Shown one piece after another: positions 33,110-44,289 of a stretch of DNA of 64,000 nt. Below the pieces are notes generated by a model, which ran no database searches, was not told the DNA's origin, and saw only the letters and a program-made list of their open reading frames with translations. How positions within the stretch are numbered: position 1 is the stretch's first letter; every line of letters starts with the position of its first letter. Source of the stretch: Paroedura picta. Taxonomy: Eukaryota > Chordata > Lepidosauria > Squamata > Gekkonidae. Location: assembly GCF_049243985.1 (NCBI RefSeq), contig NC_135379.1, forward strand, positions 24,636,001 to 24,700,000, given 5' to 3'. The translations under genes and the position numbers were made by a program.

Positions 33110-34235
33110 GGCAGCAAAAACTCCCATCTACATCCTCCCCCTCCACCTGTCCATGCCTGAAAGCAACTCCCACACCACTGCCCCCCACAGGACACCTCTG
33201 ATCCTGCTGTAGCTATTCCATCATGTCCCTATTTCCCAGGAGATGCATTTTGGGAGTGTGTCTAGAGCTTCTGTGAGAAGGAGGAACCTGTGAATATCAA
33301 CCCCCTCTGTACTGACAATAACTTAGGCAGGATCCAAGTCATGTAGAATTAATAAAACATTGGATATTTCCAAGCCATCCAATAGGCCTACAAATAAGTT
33401 AGTATTAATAAACAACCTGCCATTTAAAACACTACCTATTGGAATTAGAATATTTATGATATATATCTATATCACATGAAGCATAAAGAGAAGCCCAACT
33501 ATTCCACTGGAAAACGCAAACATTTTTAAAGAAAACAAGAAACCCATTATGTTTCAGGTCTCTCTTCCACACCATCATTTAATTGAGTTTGTGATGTCTA
33601 ACAGAAACACAAGACAATCAAAATCTCTAGGGAAAAAAAGCTGATACTCATGAAAGGAGATAAATTTGCTCAAAACCACTGGAGCACATAAGCTTTGATG
33701 AGCTAACATGTTATTTGACAGAAATGGCAGGAAAAAAACAAGATAATTCCTCCCCATTTTTAAAATGCTTCTATATTTCTTGTTTAAAAGAAACACTAGC
33801 AAATCTTTCATTACCATTCCTGATTCCATCTAATTATAGTTTAATGTTAATAATAATTAGAAAGGGTTGAAAGCCATCAAGGTGAAAAGTTAATAGTACC
33901 CTGTGCCATGAAGTTAAGTCTAACTGCGGTTTTTCTTATCAGAGAGTTCATTAGGTGGAATATTTCTTCCTCTTATGGGGAGTATTACAGTCCTAGCCCA
34001 TCTCATTAGCTATGAATTCTCTGCAGATAGATTTTTAATGATGTGCTCATTTGAATGTAATATTTTTTTACCAGGTGTATATTTTAGTTAAGGGTTAATG
34101 TGCTCTGATAAATTGGCGTGTTGAATGGAATTTAGAGCATGGCTATGCCATAGTCTCAGGCTACGGTCCAAATCACTGCCACAGCATTCACCATACAGCC
34201 ATTTGTAATTGCAGATCAGCAGAGAGGGGCCGGGC
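33110..34235. other. Unique AT-rich noncoding DNA
   Basis: No gene or repeat was recognised. TAAT-type motifs are frequent at 33830-34080. Confidence 0.35.
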
Positions 34236-34239
34236 ATTT

Positions 34240-34292
34240 AAAAAGAAGAAGAAGAAGAAGAAGAAGAAGAAGAGGAAGAGGAAGAGGAAGAG

Positions 34293-34327
<35 letters not shown>

Positions 34328-34373
34328 GGAAGAGGAAGAGGAGGAAGAAGAAGAAGAAAAAGTGGAAGAAGAA

Positions 34374-34408
<35 letters not shown>

Positions 34409-34500
34409 AGAAGAGGAAGAGGAAGAGGAAGAGGAAGAGGAAGGGGAAGGGGAAGGGGAAGAGGAAGAGGAAGAGGAAGAGGAAGAGGAAGAAGAAGAAG

Positions 34501-34530
<30 letters not shown>
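34240..34530 (+). repeat. Long GAA/GAG purine tract
   Basis: About 290 bases of GAA, GAG and GGA triplet blocks, all purine on this strand apart from a single T at 34363. It has internal higher-order blocks (AGGAAG hexamers; GGGGAA near 34441-34460). Long homopurine mirror tracts can form triplex DNA. The poly-serine minus frame is an artefact. Confidence 0.98.
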
Positions 34531-34532
<2 letters not shown>

Positions 34533-34539
34533 CAGCTGT

Positions 34540-35550
34540 AGCTCTTTTTATTGTAAAGATGCAAGGGGGAATGTCTATTTTTGCAACAAGAAAGGGCTAT
34601 AGACTTATTTTCTTAAAAAATGAAAGCTGGGAATTCATAGGAACTGGCCAACAGCATCACATGATAGCAATATGTAAATTTAAGTCCAGAAAAGCCTTCT
34701 GGTGGCATGGAGGAGTGGCAACAAGCAGCGAGAAAAGGAGAGCCATTCTAAGCCAGGAGTTAAAATAAAAAGATCTTGTGGTGGGTGGATTAAAACTTAT
34801 TTCTTTACTGCATTGATGGGGAAATAGCAGTCAAGGGTGATGGTGACGCAGATGTGAACTGGACCTGCAAAACTGTGTACTTTCCTTTCCACAGGACGTG
34901 CAAGCATACTTTAGCTGAGATACTTCTAAAAAAATTCTGCCAAACTAAGTTTGGGGAAGATCACAGGAAAGTAGGGGAAACATAGAAAGTGGACAATTAG
35001 GTGATGACATTGATGCTCCAAAATATTCTGGTCTGGACACCAAAATGGAGCAAGACCTTTATGGAAGTTGTCATGTGGAAAATGCTGATAAGGATGGGCC
35101 AGTGGTCTGAGTCACTATAAGGCTGCTTCATATGCTCTTATTTATACTAAGCTTTGTAACTGAGACCAATGTCACAACCATCTGGCTGCTGCTAAACTCA
35201 AAATGAGCTCTCAAAGCTTTGCCTGCTAGGGTCAGATTATGTCTACAACATCCAGGATCTCGTACCATCTGCTGGCCTCTGCCTCTAAAGCCTGTCAAAC
35301 TGACTGGCATTCTCGCTCGTCACAAACAGCCTTTATCCATGCAATAATTACACCTGCACTTTGCTCCTTGAACGTCATGTGTTTCCTTGGCTCACTTCTG
35401 CTCCTTGTCCATTTGCTCTTGAACCTGTGAACCTGTGTTACTTTGACACAGATCCTGGAACCATGGACTTGACTGTTTTAAACTTTGTTTCACCAGTGTC
35501 TTGGATTCCGTGTTGTACACTGCCCGAGAGGGCTAGTCTGAGAGGGATGG
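34540..35550. other. Unique noncoding DNA
   Basis: No gene or firmly named repeat was seen. Confidence 0.35.
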
Positions 35551-35554
35551 TATA

Positions 35555-35836
35555 AAAGAAGAAGAGTTGGTTCTTATATGCCGCTTTTCTCTACCCAAAG
35601 GAGGCTCAAAGCGGCTTACTGTCACCTTCCCTTTCCTCTCCCCACAACAGACACCCTGTGAGGGAGGTGAGGCTGAGAGAGCTCTGATATCACTGCTCGG
35701 TTAGAACAGCTTGATCAGTGCCGTAGCAAGCCCAAGGTCACCCAGCTGGCTGCATGTGGGGGAGGAGCGGGGAATGAAACCCAGTTTGCCAGATTAGAAG
35801 TCCGCACTACTAAACACTACACCAAGCTGGCTCTCT
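35555..35836 (-). mobile_element. tRNA-derived SINE (GAGCCAGCTTGGTGTAGTG head)
   Basis: Minus-strand copy: head at the right (AGAGCCAGCTTGGTGTAGTG, B-box GGTTTCATTCCCCGC), body with the GTGACCTTGGG and CACAGGGTGTCTGTTGTGGG regions, and tail at the left (GCCGCTTTGAGCCTCC..AGAGAAAAGCGGCATATAAG). Same family at 38750 and 49598. Confidence 0.9.
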
Positions 35837-35839
35837 TAT

Positions 35840-36495
35840 GGGGAGTATTACAGTCAAGCTATAGTATAAATATAAATAAAATAAACAACAGCATTGTCTA
35901 CTACTCTGACGGACAGAGAAAGGTCTCTTCTGATTTCTTCCACCTGAGATGCTTTTAAATAAAGAGGGTAGGGATTTAACACAGGACTCTTTGCCTGCCA
36001 AACAGATGGCACGAGCTGAAACTCCTGAGAGCCAACTAGCCTTTTAATTTCGGTTTCCTAGTTCTATCCACAAGGCTGCTTTCATTGAGAGTTTGTCTCG
36101 TTGCTTTTTAGCATTCAGATCATGATGCTCTCTGGATTTGTGCCCCACTTGGGATAGAAATGAGACGTTCTTGCCACAAACTGTCATTGTTGGCTCAGCT
36201 GGTGTCCGTTAGCTTGTACTGGTTTATGCAGGACAAATACGAATGGGAATTGTGCCAACGAGAGCTCCTGTGAGTGTGCCAGATTGGCACCAAAATGTCA
36301 GACAAAATTGCTACCATCAAAATGACATGTGCGTCCCTAGAAAATGATTTCTCGAGACACATCAGCATGCTTGGCTCGTAACTCAGGGAGAGTGACACTA
36401 AGCAACAGACCTTGTTAATGAGCTTCATTTTATTTCAACATGCAAAAATAGGTGGCATTGACAGACCAAAATGTTGGTCTCATGTAGCCTCTTGC
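35840..36495. other. Unique noncoding DNA
   Basis: No gene or repeat was seen. Confidence 0.35.
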
Positions 36496-36507
36496 CTCCT
36501 CGCAAAA

Positions 36508-36705
36508 TGGTATAGTGGCTAGAATCTGGGAGACTCAGGTTCAAATCCACAGTCTTCTGGGGAAGTCTGGGCCCGTCTCCCACTTTTAGCCTTAACTATA
36601 CCATGGGGTTTTGGTGGGGGGAAATGGAGGAGGGAAGAACACTGTGATAAGTTGCTTTGGCCCCTCACTGGAGAGAAAAACAAGGTTTAACTATTTAAAT
36701 ACAAT
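36508..36705 (+). mobile_element. MIR-like SINE
   Basis: TGGTATAGTGGCTAGAATCT (A box), CAGGTTCAAATCCACAGTCT (B box) and a TGATAAGTTGCTTTGGCCCC tail. Confidence 0.75.
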
Positions 36706-36866
36706 TTTAAAAAATGGGGATAACTGAATTAGTGAGGGGAGGAGATGATATGCATTCATGTGTTTTTTTTTGTTTCCAACTTAAAAATGGAATAGTTTAA
36801 CCTTTATTGTGGGGGTCATCACGTCACGGCTGACTTACGTGACCCTATAGGGTTTTCAAGGCAAGA

Positions 36867-37463
36867 AATATAAACCCAATAGTCTGTGTATGCAAACAAT
36901 ATGATTCAAACAATGGTTTTGATTGAAGCTCAGAGGCAAAAGTAAGTTCAATGACCACTTCTTTATTTCCAGATTCTTAAATCAAATGACAAATTGCCCA
37001 GATTGTTGTTCTCATTTCAAATTATATTCTTCTTCAGATTCCAATCACAACAGTAAAGTATCTAACAATTCAGTTTCCTAAAGCAGGGGTAGTCAACCTG
37101 TGGTCCTCCAGATGTTCATGAACTACAATTCCCATGAGCCCCTGGCAGCAAACGCTGGCAGGGGCTCATGGGAATTGTAGTTCATGAACATCTGGAGGAC
37201 CACAGGTTGACTATCCCTGTCCTAAAGGATCTTTAACTGCTGATTTACAGAACCTCAAACTCGTTTTCTTAATTGGTGTTCCAAGCCGGCATGAGAACAA
37301 GAATCTAGGTAACTTGTCATTTGACAAGAATCTGGAAATAAGGAAGTGGCCATTGAGCTTACTTTGCCTCTGAGCTTCAATCAAAATCATACAGTTTGCA
37401 TCGACTGACTGTTTGCACTTTGGTTTATATTGCTGTATATTTCTACATAATTTCCCATGTGAT
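36867..37463. mobile_element. Inverted-repeat element inside the SINE, class unknown
   Basis: About 597 bp with a 15-bp target duplication. Its long inner arms (36917-37015 and 37291-37386) are clearly inverted copies (TTTTGATTGAAGCTCAGAGG against CCTCTGAGCTTCAATCAAAA). The outer ends share TATAAACC/GGTTTATA less exactly. The centre (37016-37290) is not paired and itself holds a hAT MITE. The long duplication fits LINE-type insertion better than a normal cut-and-paste transposon. No coding frame. Confidence 0.75.
37084..37219. mobile_element. Palindromic hAT MITE, copy 4 (innermost)
   Basis: 136 bp, arms nearly perfect, exact 8-bp duplications TCCTAAAG (37076-37083 and 37220-37227). It lies inside the inverted-repeat element, which lies inside a SINE. 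Confidence 0.92.
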
Positions 37464-37599
37464 GTTTTCAAGGCAAGAGAAATTCAGGGTCGTTTGCCGT
37501 TGCTTGCCTCCGGGTCGTATAATATTTATATATGATGTAAATCTGATTCCTAATTTGTTCCACTGAATCACTCAGAACCAATAATGATTGAAGGATCAG

Positions 37600-37765
37600 T
37601 TAATTAATTAATTATTATTTATTAAGCTTAAATATCGCCCTTCCTGACAACAGGCTCAGGGTGATTCATCACTTAAAACATGCATAATACAATTGACATT
37701 TTAAAACACCCATGGTTCAGCAATAGTTAAAATGAATAAACATCTAAAATCTAATCCTAACATTC
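37600..37765 (-). mobile_element. L2-like LINE 3' end
   Basis: ATTAATTATTATTTATTAAG, then ATCGCCCTTCCTGACAACAG and GGCTCAGGGTGATTCATCAC match the L2 3' tip in reverse. Confidence 0.7.
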
Positions 37766-37924
37766 CATTTCTCATATGACTCCAAATCCATTGGTCAAGT
37801 CAGCTAGGATATGCAAACAAATGGAGCTGTGGGACAATGTAGTAATAGTGGAGGAGAAAGATAAATATCAGAGAATCAGATTTTTGCAGATCATGTGAAA
37901 CACATAATCTGTGAAAATCTGGCT

Positions 37925-38470
37925 GTGGGTTGCCACCGCCATGTCAGGAGCCCCCAAAGGATGGGTGGGGTGGTGGCCGGGCAGGGCCAGAAGTGAGCCC
38001 CACTTGTGCTGCTGCCGCTGGTCTTCTGCAGTCCTTCTGGGCAGCTACCGCCCTGCCCATTCCTCATCCACCTGCACTCCTGATGTGTGATGGTGCAAGC
38101 AGGGCTCAGTGCCGGGCCTTGCGAGCTGCCACTGCACCCCTTCCTCCTGCAGGCTCAGAAGACAGATGATGTCTGGCCAGGGTTGGTGCAGAGCCCCGCT
38201 TGCTCTGCTTTTGCCACTTCTGCCACCTGTCAGGAGTGTGGGACAATGAGGGACGTGTGGGGCGGTGGCTGCCCAGGCCGGGCAGTGAAGTCTGCTGACT
38301 CAGCTGTCTTTTTTCCTGTGCTCACTGCCTCTGCTGTGGCTGCTGCCACTTCCACCTCTGCTGCTGTGGCCTCCACCTCTGTTCCCATTGTTGCTGCTGC
38401 TATGGCTGCCACCTGGCTCCCTGCCTCTTATGCTGTGCTTGGGGAAGGGGTGGGATGGACTGATGTAACA
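37925..38470. repeat. GC-rich segment with GCT/GCC triplets, unassigned
   Basis: It has high G+C against AT-rich flanks. CTGCCGCTG and GCTGCTGCC-type triplets fill 38000-38060 and 38330-38410. Alanine/threonine-rich frames (136 codons at 38087-38497, 79 codons at 37930-38169) reflect the triplets rather than a gene. It is perhaps the inside of a DNA transposon, as the triplet-rich interior of the hAT relic at 52485 is similar. Confidence 0.4.
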
Positions 38471-38681
38471 GCTGTTTCTACTTCCATTACATTCTAGCCT
38501 GAATGTGGTATAAGATGTGTTCCACATCAATAAATGCACCTACAAAGCTGTGCCTTTTGAGTCTAAAGAAAGAAGGTAGGATGTAAATATTTAAATAAAA
38601 TGCAGTGACTGATTATTATTAGATTATGTAGACATAAGATATACTGTAGATATATGATATAAGAAAGCTTCTACCCAGAAT

Positions 38682-38740
38682 TAAACTTTGTTGGCCTTAA
38701 AGCTGTCACTGGACTCAAATTTTGTTCTATTGCTTCAGAC
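38682..38740 (+). repeat. 3' tail of old sauropsid retroelement
   Basis: TAAACTTTGTTGGCCTTAAA followed by CACTGGACTC resembles the tail at 8240. Confidence 0.5.
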
Positions 38741-38749
38741 CAAGAGAAA

Positions 38750-39030
38750 AGAAGAACTGTTTTTTATACCCTACTATTCAATACCTGAAGGAGCCCTAAT
38801 GTGGCTTACAAACACCTTTCTTTTCCTCTCCCAACAGACACCTTGTGAGATAGGTGAAGGAGCTCTAACAGAAGAGAGAGCTCTAACAGAAATGCTCTGC
38901 AAGGAAAGCTCCGTGACTAGTTTAAGTTCACCCAGCTGGATGCATGTGGAGAAGGAGTGGGACACCAAACCTGATTCTCCAGATTAGAGTCTGCTTCTCT
39001 TAACTACTACACCAAGCTCCCACTCTTAAC
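38750..39030 (-). mobile_element. tRNA-derived SINE (GAGCCAGCTTGGTGTAGTG family), diverged
   Basis: Read on plus: ACCTGAAGGAGCCCTAATGT, CCAACAGACACCTTGTGAGA, AGTTCACCCAGCTGGATGCA and ACTACTACACCAAGCTCCCA, the reverse of the SINE order. Older than the copies at 35555 and 49598. Confidence 0.8.
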
Positions 39031-39034
39031 CACT

Positions 39035-39515
39035 ACACGGCTACCTACCTGACTCTATGAGGAATTGTATAAATGTAATAAATCTGCTATATAACTTAGC
39101 CAAACAGAAAAGCAGCACAAATCATACACCCACAGATACGTTGGGTTTCTACACATTTGAGGGGCTCTGCAGGTATGCAGAAAAATGGTAAATTAACCAT
39201 TAGGGAAAAAAGAAAAAGGGCTTGCACACTGTAGGAGGCATGAACTGTTGAAATCAGCTGAGAGTCAACTAAGAAGCAAAAAACACTGTGGGAATGGGAA
39301 ATTAATCTGCTCTAGCAATAAATATTTATGGAATACTGGAAAGGGAGATCTGTGTTTGTATGTATGATATTTTAATTTTTTTACCCCTTTACCATGATTA
39401 TTTGCAAATTCCCAGCCAATATATCCTGAATAAAAATTTAGAAGGTCTGTCAAGACAAGGAATTAGCTAAACAGGGAAAAGTAGCTAAACAAGGAAGAGT
39501 CTTTAGCAAAAGTAG
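39035..39515. other. Unique noncoding DNA
   Basis: No gene or repeat was recognised. Confidence 0.35.
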
Positions 39516-39519
39516 CTAA

Positions 39520-39702
39520 AACAGGGGAGGTCTTCAAGCAAAGTGGCAGTCTCACTGGCAGTCTTCAAGCAAAGGTTGGATACACACTTTTCTTGGATGC
39601 TTTAGGATGGTTAGGGCTGATCCTGCGTTGAGCAGGGGGTTGGACTAGATGGCCAGTATGGCCCCTTCCAACTCTATGATTCTATGATTCTATGATTCTA
39701 GG
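39520..39702 (+). mobile_element. CR1 LINE 3' end
   Basis: AGCAAAGGTTGGATACACAC, GGGGGTTGGACTAGATGGCC and CCCTTCCAACTCTATGATTC, then repeated ATTCTATG octamers ending about 39701: the standard CR1 terminus. Confidence 0.92.
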
Positions 39703-39709
39703 TCATATG

Positions 39710-42185
39710 GACTCTGGTACCTCTCAATTCTACTGTCCTGAGTAAAGCATATACTTTCCTCCTCTCCAGAATGCCATGCATTATTGTTTTTTCCCATTTG
39801 TCTCTAACAGCAAGCTGTCACTGTGCGTGGTGGAAGAAATATCTTCTTGGCTGAACTGAAATATATTGCAGTGTCCCAATCACTCCAGGGAAGTTCCATT
39901 TTTATGCTTTAATTCATTGAGACTAATTGGAAGAGATCTGAGATTGCAACTTTGTTTGTAGACAGCCATAAGCATTCAATGGGCAGCGTCCAGAATCATC
40001 TGAAATGTACAGGAATTCTGGCAGCAGTGTCAACACAACCATATATGTAATCTTTTTGTGGTTAGCAAAAAGATTGGCTTTTTCAGTTCTACCGGTGATT
40101 TAAAATGTCAAAAAGATGAGCAATTGGTCCCAGGTGTGTCCAATTTCAAAGACAAATGCTCCCCTAAATCTATTTCTTACTTTTCATCTTCCTGTTAGGA
40201 TGTGTTCATATATTTTTCTTAACATTATCCCCTACAACAATAGCACATGAACAAGGATGTATGAAACCTTTAAAAGAAATCCATAGTTGAGAGAAGGATG
40301 AATAGCTCCTTGTTGCTTTAACTATTATTAGCTAAGAAACAGCAACAGCCTCCTCTGAATTACTTTTTGCCCCAATGAAAATTAAATCTCCACTTAAGTT
40401 TCTACGAGAAGAAGGCCTCTAATTTATTAATCAATTTCTGCACACATGGAACCTAACTGTAAAAAATGACAATACCATCAGAAAAATATTTTGAACAGAA
40501 ATTTTAAGAAATTTGTGTAATGCTTTAGGTTTCCACACACCTCCTCAGATATCTCATAGCAATAAAAGTTTAGACCTTCTTTGTCAGAGGTTTCGTTTTT
40601 CCAAAATACAGAAGAGTGTCTAACACTATATATTTTAAAAATTCTATTGGTTAATGCCAGCTGTAATACACAGACTATTTTCTCTTAATGCCAGATATAG
40701 ACTGAGAAAACTGTTGGCTCTGCAAACTGGCATATGGAGTTTTGAAGTGTAAGTAGTCAAGTCTTAAGTATAAATAGTCAAGTTAATAAAAGTAGTGTCC
40801 TTTCCTCCAGGAAATCGTAGCATATTGGGAAAGATGGCAGCAGAATAAGCCCATTGTCACAACTCAGTGAATCTGAATAGTATGTTTCTTACACTTGAAG
40901 ACTGACCTTTTTGAGTCCTAAACCCAATTTTTTCAGAACAGATTTTGAGACACATCTTGTTAACAGATAGATGCTGCTATAGACCACACACAGACACACA
41001 CAGACACATAGACACACACATAAAAATGCATTTATCATGACAATGTTACAGAATAATGGATTGAAGAGATTAATGACCTAGCTGTAATTCTGCTGAAGGA
41101 TACTGATAATATCATAAACTTCCAGAGGATATCTTGAGCGGGTTGAGACACCATCAGATTATCCAGTGATTGAATTATGACTTCAGCAATCAATCATTCT
41201 TTTCCCTTCTCTGACTCCCAGCTATTATTTTTAAAAGATATATGGGCAAACACAGTGATTTCCTTTATTTTGGGTGAAAGAAACCCTACATCATATTGAA
41301 GACATTTTTCTAAAACACAAAATGTTTTCAAAAGTGCTCTGCAGAGACATATTACATAGTGATGGCACAAATTAGAAAATATTACTTCATTATCTTTAAA
41401 AAAAATGCTTGGTTCAGTACATTTGATGAAGATAGTTTTCTTTTTTTGCACAGCTGAATTGGCTGGGAACCTCTTCTATACCATAATGAAAACCCAACTT
41501 TCCAATCTAGTTTGTCCATTTTCTCATTTATTATCAATGACATAAGACCTTTATAAAATCAGTTTTGGGGATAATAAATACCTAGGCTTTCTCCTAGTTT
41601 ACTGTTCTCCACCGCCCCCGACACTTAGGTCAATGAACTTTAAGAGAACCAAAAGCTAGGTTTATATGAATAGGCTTTTCTCCTCTCACTTCATGGACTT
41701 CCATCTTTATTAATGACATTTTATTTGCAATGTACATGACCAAGAACAATGTGAAAATTAATAGCATCATGAAATTAACAGCATCAGGAAAAGGCAGGGA
41801 GAGGTAAAGACAGAAGGGGCTTCATTGAACGTTGTACCCCAGTTCCCCTACCCTGGTGGTTCTAATAAAATACTTTATTATACTTTAACTCTGCCATGCC
41901 TGGTCTCATCATTATTAACTCTGCTATTCTTAAATATACAATATACTCAACAGGGCGAGACAGTGGATTCTGTTGTAAAACAACCACTTTTCTGCCATTT
42001 AGCCTTACACGGTAGGAGCACCTGAAGCAGGGCCTTTGAAAATGACTGGAATGGATAGATATATTGATATGGAAGAAGGCGATCCTTAAGATATGCTGGC
42101 TTCTAGCCATATAGGTCTTTAAAGGTTAATACCAGCAACCTCGAAATGTACCCAGAAGTGAATTCACACCCAGTGTAGATCTCCC
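39710..42185. other. Long unique AT-rich noncoding DNA
   Basis: No gene was seen. A CACAGACA-type simple repeat lies at 40986-41020. Frames are short. Confidence 0.35.
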
Positions 42186-42189
42186 ATCA

Positions 42190-42291
42190 CCAAGTTACTC
42201 TTTCTGCACCCATGGTGAAGCATGCCCTGATAACATCTAGTTTAGATAACTACAGTGCACTCTACATGGGGCTACCCATGAAGATTGTCTA
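42190..42291 (+). mobile_element. L2 LINE ORF2 fragment
   Basis: GATAACTACAGTGCACTCTA followed by CATGGGGCTACCC reads as the L2 segment 'LDYYSALYMGLP'. The same part of L2 occurs at 44330. Confidence 0.65.
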
Positions 42292-42295
42292 GAAC

Positions 42296-42633
42296 AGGCT
42301 TTCTCAACCAGGGTTTTGTGAAGCCCTGGGGTTTCTTCATGGCCCTGGGAGGGTTTCCCCAATTGGTTGGGGATTCATTTTTAATAAATTTTTTAAATGT
42401 TAAGCATTTATTGGGTGATATGACCATATTTGGTCATGTCAACCTGCCTCACCATCCCAAAATGCCCAATAATGGGCCTAGAGAGGGCAGGAAGGGGAGG
42501 AGCCCTGGGTGGGCATATACATAGGTATGCTTCCCAACCATATTCTGCATGATCACGCCAGTTCTGGGGTTCCTCAAAGCCTGAATAATGTTTCAGGGGT
42601 TTCTCAATCATAAAAAAGGTTGAGCATATGGAC
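42296..42633 (+). mobile_element. hAT MITE with CAGGCTTTCTCAACC ends
   Basis: Left end CAGGCTTTCTCAACCAGGGT, right end AATCATAAAAAAGGTTGAGC (inverse, diverged), interior with TTGGGTGATATGACCATATT and CTTCCCAACCATATTCTGCA. End pieces of the same family are at 58074-58175 and 60365-60478. Non-coding. Confidence 0.8.
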
Positions 42634-42639
42634 TGTATG

Positions 42640-44285
42640 TAAAAATGTCTAATATGGAGCCTATAGTGTGAAATACTGTTCAAAAGCCACCACTCTCAGT
42701 GTTGCTGGTCTCTCATTCATGTGTTAAGCAGAAGGATAGAATAATTCTATTTGGACAAACTGAGATGGATTACAGCCTTCTGAAAAAGGGATCATTTAGG
42801 CACCTAAGCAGGTTTACTTGGAAATAAGTCCTAGTTTAGTAAAGGAAAACCAGGATTTAAACGGTCAGCTCCAAGCTCTTCTGTGATTTCATGAACTAAC
42901 TATATTTCAAAACATATAATGAGTTTGCATTATGTCTAAACTGAGCCACTGTATCGCCTTCCCCACCTTCTGCCTTTCAGTTCATTTTTCTAAATGTCAA
43001 ATGTCTCCTTGTAAAGCCAGGCTAATACTTCATTTGTGTTTTCATTAACATCAAACATTCTTATTTTGCATTTGTGTGCAATCCCAATGACCATAATCTA
43101 AAGAATCATTGTGCAGAAGACCTAAATGAGAAAGGTCAAGACCTTGTAGTATCAGACCATAGAACAAGTAATTGTCGCACAAATTAGGACAGATTGAGTG
43201 AGCTGAACTTTCAACTGCCCCATTAATCTGGGTAAGTGTTAGTCATCAAACTAATTAAATGTAATTGCAGGATTTTTTCCCCTTTAAGCTCTGAACCTTT
43301 TGACTATTATTTCTCTTCTAACCTTTATTTAAAGGTTCTTAGCTCTTAATTGAAATGGGGGGAAAGAAGCCTGAAGAAGGAAGAATTAATTTTTGTTATT
43401 GTGATGAAGGACAAGTTCAAATCATTGTTAGTCTCACTGGGTCAGAAATTATATTTATAAGAGCAAAACTTTTGGGGAAATCAAGGCTGTTCATTTTATC
43501 TCTCAAGAACAACACTCGGCGGTTAACTTATAAAAATAACCAGGTAGTTAATGTCCCTTCTTTGTGAGCCTTTGAGGCTCTGTACCAATTACTGTCAATG
43601 GTGCCTGAGATATCACAGTTTTGCTGAGGAAAGCCATGCCCATCCACAGTAAAACAACCGTGTCTCCACAAATCTGTTCCTGGCAAACATGTCCTGCTTT
43701 AAAGGGGAAGACTGAGTAGCATATGGCATGTCATTTCTGATAGACTTCTAGACTTCTAAATAGATCATGGAAAGCAGCATGAAAATTCGTCAATGGCACC
43801 TATGCAACTGCGTTAGTCATCATCCTGTGATGGAAGTATGTAAAATTAAATTAATTTGGAGCACATTCTGGTCATTTGACCACTATCATGGGAGAGTTAA
43901 TGAATCACCAAAAGGATATGCAATTTTTCTTTTTTATAAAAATAGAGAAATCAGGCCAGAAACCTATTTCCGTACTGTGGTAAGACTGAAGTTGATTCTG
44001 GACGCACGGATTATTCATTTTGTCTGTAGTCTAATTATAACATTTGGTGTAGGTAACAGCTTTTCCCTGTGTTATTCATCTACATTAATGAAGAATACTC
44101 ATTATAAATGTATTATTGTCATGGGCTCCAATCCAGCTAACATTAGTCACGTTTAAAGCCTGTTAAAAACAATGTGTGGCAAATTAGTTGCAACCAGAGC
44201 AAGTCCTGTGGATAGTGGTTAAATACAAAACATGGGCCTGAATACTTCTGCCTCCAGAAGAAGCTCTTCAAAAAGTGGACAGTGG
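42640..44285. other. Unique AT-rich noncoding DNA
   Basis: No gene was supported. The 129-codon frame 43767-44156 has no known domain. Positions 43740-44160 are a candidate conserved element (see findings). Confidence 0.35.
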
Positions 44286-44289
44286 ATTT

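Larger units (their letters stand above)
36815..37525 (-). mobile_element. 5S-derived SINE interrupted by a 600-bp insert
   Basis: The left piece (36815-36866: GTCACGGCTGACTTACGTGA, CCCTATAGGGTTTTCAAGGC) and the right piece (37464-37525: GTCGTTTGCCGTTGCTTGCC) are consecutive parts of one minus-strand 5S SINE 3' half. The bases GTTTTCAAGGCAAGA occur at both edges (36852-36866 and 37464-37478). The SINE has them once, so they are the duplication made by the insert. Confidence 0.85.

Noticed and set aside
34238-34564. Poly-serine frame (-)
   Set aside because: Translation of a GAA/GAG tract, not a protein.
40986-41020. Short CACAGACA direct repeats considered as a CRISPR-like array
   Set aside because: It is a simple dinucleotide-type repeat with no spacers; the genome is vertebrate.
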